Below are positions 5,817-8,476 of a stretch of DNA of 8,476 nt, one piece after another (within the stretch, counting starts at the first letter, position 1; every line of letters begins with the position of its first letter). Below the pieces are notes generated by a model. It worked only from the letters and a program-made list of their open reading frames with translations. It did no database searches and had not been told where the DNA came from. Origin of the DNA: Thermoplasmata archaeon. GTDB taxonomy: Archaea > Thermoplasmatota > Thermoplasmata > Thermoplasmatales > Thermoplasmataceae. A program made the position numbers and the translations under genes. The stretch covers positions 1 to 8,476 of the forward strand of contig JAJZXP010000258.1 in assembly GCA_021806345.1 (NCBI GenBank). Direction: 5' to 3'.

Positions 5817-8253
5817 AGTTTGGGAAACTATCCAAAGTGAAACCATTTGGCTTTATCGCTCCTTTTGCAGTATTTGAAACCCTTTCCATTATGCTCTTCT
5901 TTACTTGATCTCGTATAGATTGATCAATCAGGCCTGCTAATTCTTCCACAGTTACTTCAAGACCTCTCCATCTTGTCCTATAACTTAACCTAAGTGCAGG
6001 AGCATAGATCCGATTTAATGAGAAGTCTTTAGTCCTATTCTTGGAAGGATCTTTAGGAAGAGGAGTTCCTGATTCTGGTCTCTCCATTAGTATTGACTCC
6101 TTCACAGACTCATCAGTCAATGTTTTGAGATAAGAGAATCTCTGTTCCTCTAAGAGAACCGGATTAACAATACTAAAAGAAAGCGTTTCGGGCTCACTTA
6201 GATTGTTCAATAATTTTCTTCTTAAGAATTCCCCCACATCGATTATCATAGTGTATATTTGCTCACCTGCTTCACCAAAACTGTACTGTTTGGGTATACG
6301 ATTTAACCACGTCCTTGATACGTAGTTGGCTGCTCTTCCTTGTGTCTTGGCAGGTATAGTAAATCTCTTACTAACATCAATTTTTTCTTCTTCTTCAGCT
6401 AAATAAAAAGCCATTCCAGCAAGGTTTAGAAACGTCCTTATCGTTCCAGATGATAAATATGCAAAAGTATCGAACCCGAAATACACCTTTCGTTTTCCAG
6501 ATCTGTTCAGTAATCTAAAGGTTGCAGAAATTTTCGCCTTCTCCTCATATTTCTTAATATTTTCTTCTTTGAACTCGAGTTTATGGTCCTCCCTCATCTG
6601 TTTGATTTCATCCCTTATTTCTGAATCTGGGATCTCTATGAAATCTGGGTCAGACAATATTTCTTCTATATCTGTAGATTTGAAATTGCTAATTTTCAAT
6701 AGATTCTCCGAAAGGACTTTAAGAAATCCTTTGTATTTTCTGAAATGACTAATATCTGTTAAATCATAATCTAAAGAAATAGGATGTAAATCGTGACCCA
6801 ATTGTAAGGTCTGACCTTCTATAGTATTTGAAGAGAGAATTCCGTTATGTTTAGAGGCTACCTTTACCACAAAAAAACTGGCCGTTTTTATCCACTCATT
6901 AATTATTTCTTGTTGAAAGCCCAGTAGATTTTCGAACTCATCAAAAAGCAGGTAAAATCTCATTCCCTTAAGGTCTTCTAAATATCTCATTGTGCGAAAT
7001 ACTTCATCGAGAAAATTTGACCTTGTTGGTATCCAGTCAGGAACTCCTCCTTTGCCTTGTGGATATATCATTGTCTCTAAGTAAACACTTATTTTGGCAA
7101 GTTCAGAATTTAGTTTTCGAATAAGACCAATAAATGAATCAATCTTTGAATCGTTGATACCCATCTCAGACAGAATGGAATCAACAACAGTTTTTTCCTC
7201 TTCGTAGGAGATCGACAAGAATCTATATTGCTCTTTGTTTATTTTATCAAAATGCTCCAAAATCGCCTTCAGAATCTTCAAATTTAGTTCCTGCATCGTA
7301 AGGGACCTGCACATATCTATACCACTTTTTATAAAGGAGTCTGAATAAGAACCGTTTTCAATCTTTTCGTAAACTTTCACGAAATCTTCTTTTGAAAACC
7401 CTTGATTACCCTGCAATAGAATTAGTTTAGAGATTGTGGCGGGATCACTTATTGAAAGCGATCCTCTCTGTAATTTGAAATAAATTCCATAGTAATCTAT
7501 ACTGTTTTTTAGCATGTCCGCTGTGCTCTCACCGGCTATTCTTGGGAGAATGACTTCTGGCGTCATAGACCTCAAAATGGTTGTCTTTCCAGATCCACGA
7601 CCACCAATGATCATGGTAGGTAGTGGACTTTTGATTGTTCCATACACCGACGCTATAGGCTCAGCAAAAGCCTTTGCTAGCAATTTATCGTCTTGAAATT
7701 GTTCAGCACGCACTCGACTAAAGGGGTTTTTTGAATCTGCACCCTCCAATTTGCTTAGTAAATCTGTTCTGGATTGTTCCTCGAAGTCAATGGTCTCTCC
7801 TTTAGTTTTCCTTTCTATGGCTTCACATAGCTTCTTTGCAGAGAAGCGTTCTGCGTTCAAATAGCCAATTGTGCTCGGCAAACCAGGGACATTGGAATCA
7901 TCAAATCTGACCGGTAAAATATAATCCTCATGCTCTCTCATGAGCCTTTCTAATGCAGAATTAGCTTCCAGCTTTGGCCAGTCTTTCTGAACATATTCCT
8001 TAGAAATAAACATGATGCAATATCTAGCTTTATTCTTGAATAAATCAGTGAAATATTTCAATAGATCTTTACCCCAAAGATCAATTTCGTATGCTTGATC
8101 AAAAAAAACCTTAACCTCTTTGTTTTTTAGACATTGATAAATAGGTTCGACGTAATTTCTTTTCTCCCCTGCATATGAAAATGCAACATCAAATTGATAA
8201 TCCAGATTGTTTTGATTAACAGTTATTTTCCCCACTTCCAGATTCAGCGACAT
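5812..8253 (-). CDS. TIR domain fused to a P-loop ATPase, probable defence effector
   Basis: An 813-residue cytosolic protein. Residues 19-150 form a bacterial-type TIR domain: FDVAFSYAG (21-29), DLWGKDL (58-64), YCIMFISKEYVQKDWPKLE (78-96) and YILPVRFDD (111-119). Glu-96 after the Trp-92 motif matches the catalytic glutamate of NAD+-cleaving TIR enzymes. After a linker, NPFSRVRAEQF (176-186) leads into a P-loop ATPase: Walker A GGRGSGKTT (217-225), Walker B FYLLFDEFENLL (433-444), a sensor-like strand at 460-467 and a possible arginine element at GTIRTFLNLA (603-612). The arrangement resembles ORC/Cdc6-like or STAND ATPases. About 200 helical residues lie between Walker A and B, and another 200 of unknown fold at the C terminus. 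The likely action is ATP-driven oligomerisation that switches on TIR NAD+ hydrolysis or signal synthesis when an invader is sensed. The gene leads a two-gene operon. Confidence 0.9.
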   Translation of the reverse strand: MSLNLEVGKITVNQNNLDYQFDVAFSYAGEKRNYVEPIYQCLKNKEVKVFFDQAYEIDLWGKDLLKYFTDLFKNKARYCIMFISKEYVQKDWPKLEANSALERLMREHEDYILPVRFDDSNVPGLPSTIGYLNAERFSAKKLCEAIERKTKGETIDFEEQSRTDLLSKLEGADSKNPFSRVRAEQFQDDKLLAKAFAEPIASVYGTIKSPLPTMIIGGRGSGKTTILRSMTPEVILPRIAGESTADMLKNSIDYYGIYFKLQRGSLSISDPATISKLILLQGNQGFSKEDFVKVYEKIENGSYSDSFIKSGIDMCRSLTMQELNLKILKAILEHFDKINKEQYRFLSISYEEEKTVVDSILSEMGINDSKIDSFIGLIRKLNSELAKISVYLETMIYPQGKGGVPDWIPTRSNFLDEVFRTMRYLEDLKGMRFYLLFDEFENLLGFQQEIINEWIKTASFFVVKVASKHNGILSSNTIEGQTLQLGHDLHPISLDYDLTDISHFRKYKGFLKVLSENLLKISNFKSTDIEEILSDPDFIEIPDSEIRDEIKQMREDHKLEFKEENIKKYEEKAKISATFRLLNRSGKRKVYFGFDTFAYLSSGTIRTFLNLAGMAFYLAEEEEKIDVSKRFTIPAKTQGRAANYVSRTWLNRIPKQYSFGEAGEQIYTMIIDVGEFLRRKLLNNLSEPETLSFSIVNPVLLEEQRFSYLKTLTDESVKESILMERPESGTPLPKDPSKNRTKDFSLNRIYAPALRLSYRTRWRGLEVTVEELAGLIDQSIRDQVKKSIMERVSNTAKGAIKPNGFTLDSFPNW

Positions 8254-8290
8254 TTATTTCTGACTTGAGCAGACATTATTCTATTGCTTA

Positions 8291-8311
8291 TGTGCGAATT
8301 TTAATTGCACA
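8291..8311 (-). promoter_or_regulatory. Palindrome over the likely promoter of the TIR operon
   Basis: Arms TGTGC(G)AATT and AATTGCACA are complementary except for one extra G, around a central TT. The site ends 38 bases before ATG 8253. Its A/T core, read on the minus strand as AATTAAAATT, sits where a TATA box would give a leader of about 20 bases. A dimeric repressor here would block transcription of the toxic TIR gene. No regulator gene is visible in the window. Function is inferred from symmetry and position. Confidence 0.4.
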
Positions 8312-8369
8312 TTACATTTGGAGTCATAAAAATTTTTCTATACTATTACTGACTCTGGGACATAAGTCT

Positions 8370-8476
8370 TCATTCTCTTAGCACTATAACATAGACTCTC
8401 TTTCCGATGTACTTCTTGGCAACATCCACCTTTCCAGAATTTCCGAATGGTGTCACCGTTTTCTCATACACAGTTT
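8370..8476 (-). CDS. DUF2080-type transposon-encoded protein, 3' end only
   Basis: The last 34 codons of a gene that continues beyond the right window edge. The visible residues include EKTVTPFGNSGKVDVAKKY and end IGKRVYVIVLRE before TGA (8370-8372). This pattern (E-K-x-V-x-x-F-G-N-S-G, then K-x-Y/W-I-G-K-x-V-x-V-I) is the hallmark of the small DUF2080 family, a short AbrB-like protein encoded by archaeal transposons beside their transposase. It lies 116 bases upstream of the TIR gene on the same strand and marks the right flank of the defence cassette as mobile DNA. The frame is short, but the match to the family is characteristic. Confidence 0.72.
   Translation of the reverse strand, partial: TVYEKTVTPFGNSGKVDVAKKYIGKRVYVIVLRE

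Noticed and set aside
5311..5877. Plus-strand frame of 188 codons
   Set aside because: It is antisense to the 334-aa gene, has a Ser/Ile-rich shadow composition, and shows no ribosome site or domain.
240..8476. Second attachment site copied from the tRNA-Ile 3' end
   Set aside because: No stretch resembling the T arm plus acceptor end of the tRNA was found downstream in the window.

Overview
The window looks like an accessory island from an archaeon, most likely a member of the Thermoplasmatales or a relative. This is inferred from a compact tRNA-Ile gene with an oligo-T stop, TATA-like AT-rich boxes placed for leaderless transcripts, a Cas1 remnant and IS5-type transposase of the kind I associate with that group, and a DUF2080-type transposon protein at the right edge. 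The species cannot be named from the sequence alone.

Layout, left to right. Positions 1-164 carry no convincing gene. An intact tRNA-Ile(GAT) lies at 165-239, followed by a T7 stop, and is a plausible anchor of the island. A small charged hypothetical protein follows (394-723). Next is a nested transposon wreck. A 5' fragment of an IS5-type transposase (885-1040) and its 3' fragment (2395-2697) are separated by an IS3-family element of about 1.36 kb on the minus strand (about 1039-2395). That element keeps its terminal inverted repeats, its orfA and the DDE core of orfB, but orfB has one nonsense codon and two single-base frameshifts. About 150 codons of the IS5 transposase are missing at the IS3 insertion point. 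Directly downstream is the 3' part of a cas1 gene (2853-3509). A TAA stop stands exactly where the catalytic glutamate codon is expected. No CRISPR array and no other cas gene are visible.

The right half (3615-8253) is visibly more AT-rich and holds three intact genes that look like a defence module. They are a DNA amino-methyltransferase on the plus strand (404 aa, DPFCGT and TSPPY motifs), convergent with a two-gene minus-strand operon. The operon encodes an 813-aa protein with an N-terminal TIR domain fused to a P-loop ATPase, followed 4 bases later by a 334-aa protein of an unnamed alpha/beta family. The 334-aa gene and the methyltransferase overlap tail to tail by 27 bp. The simplest working model, which is inference, is as follows: the TIR-ATPase senses invasion and depletes NAD+ or makes a nucleotide signal, the 334-aa protein is a sensor or signal-binding partner, and the methyltransferase marks self DNA. 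The cassette is bounded on both sides by transposon remnants (IS5/IS3/cas1 debris on the left, a DUF2080-type gene on the right), as expected for a mobile defence island.
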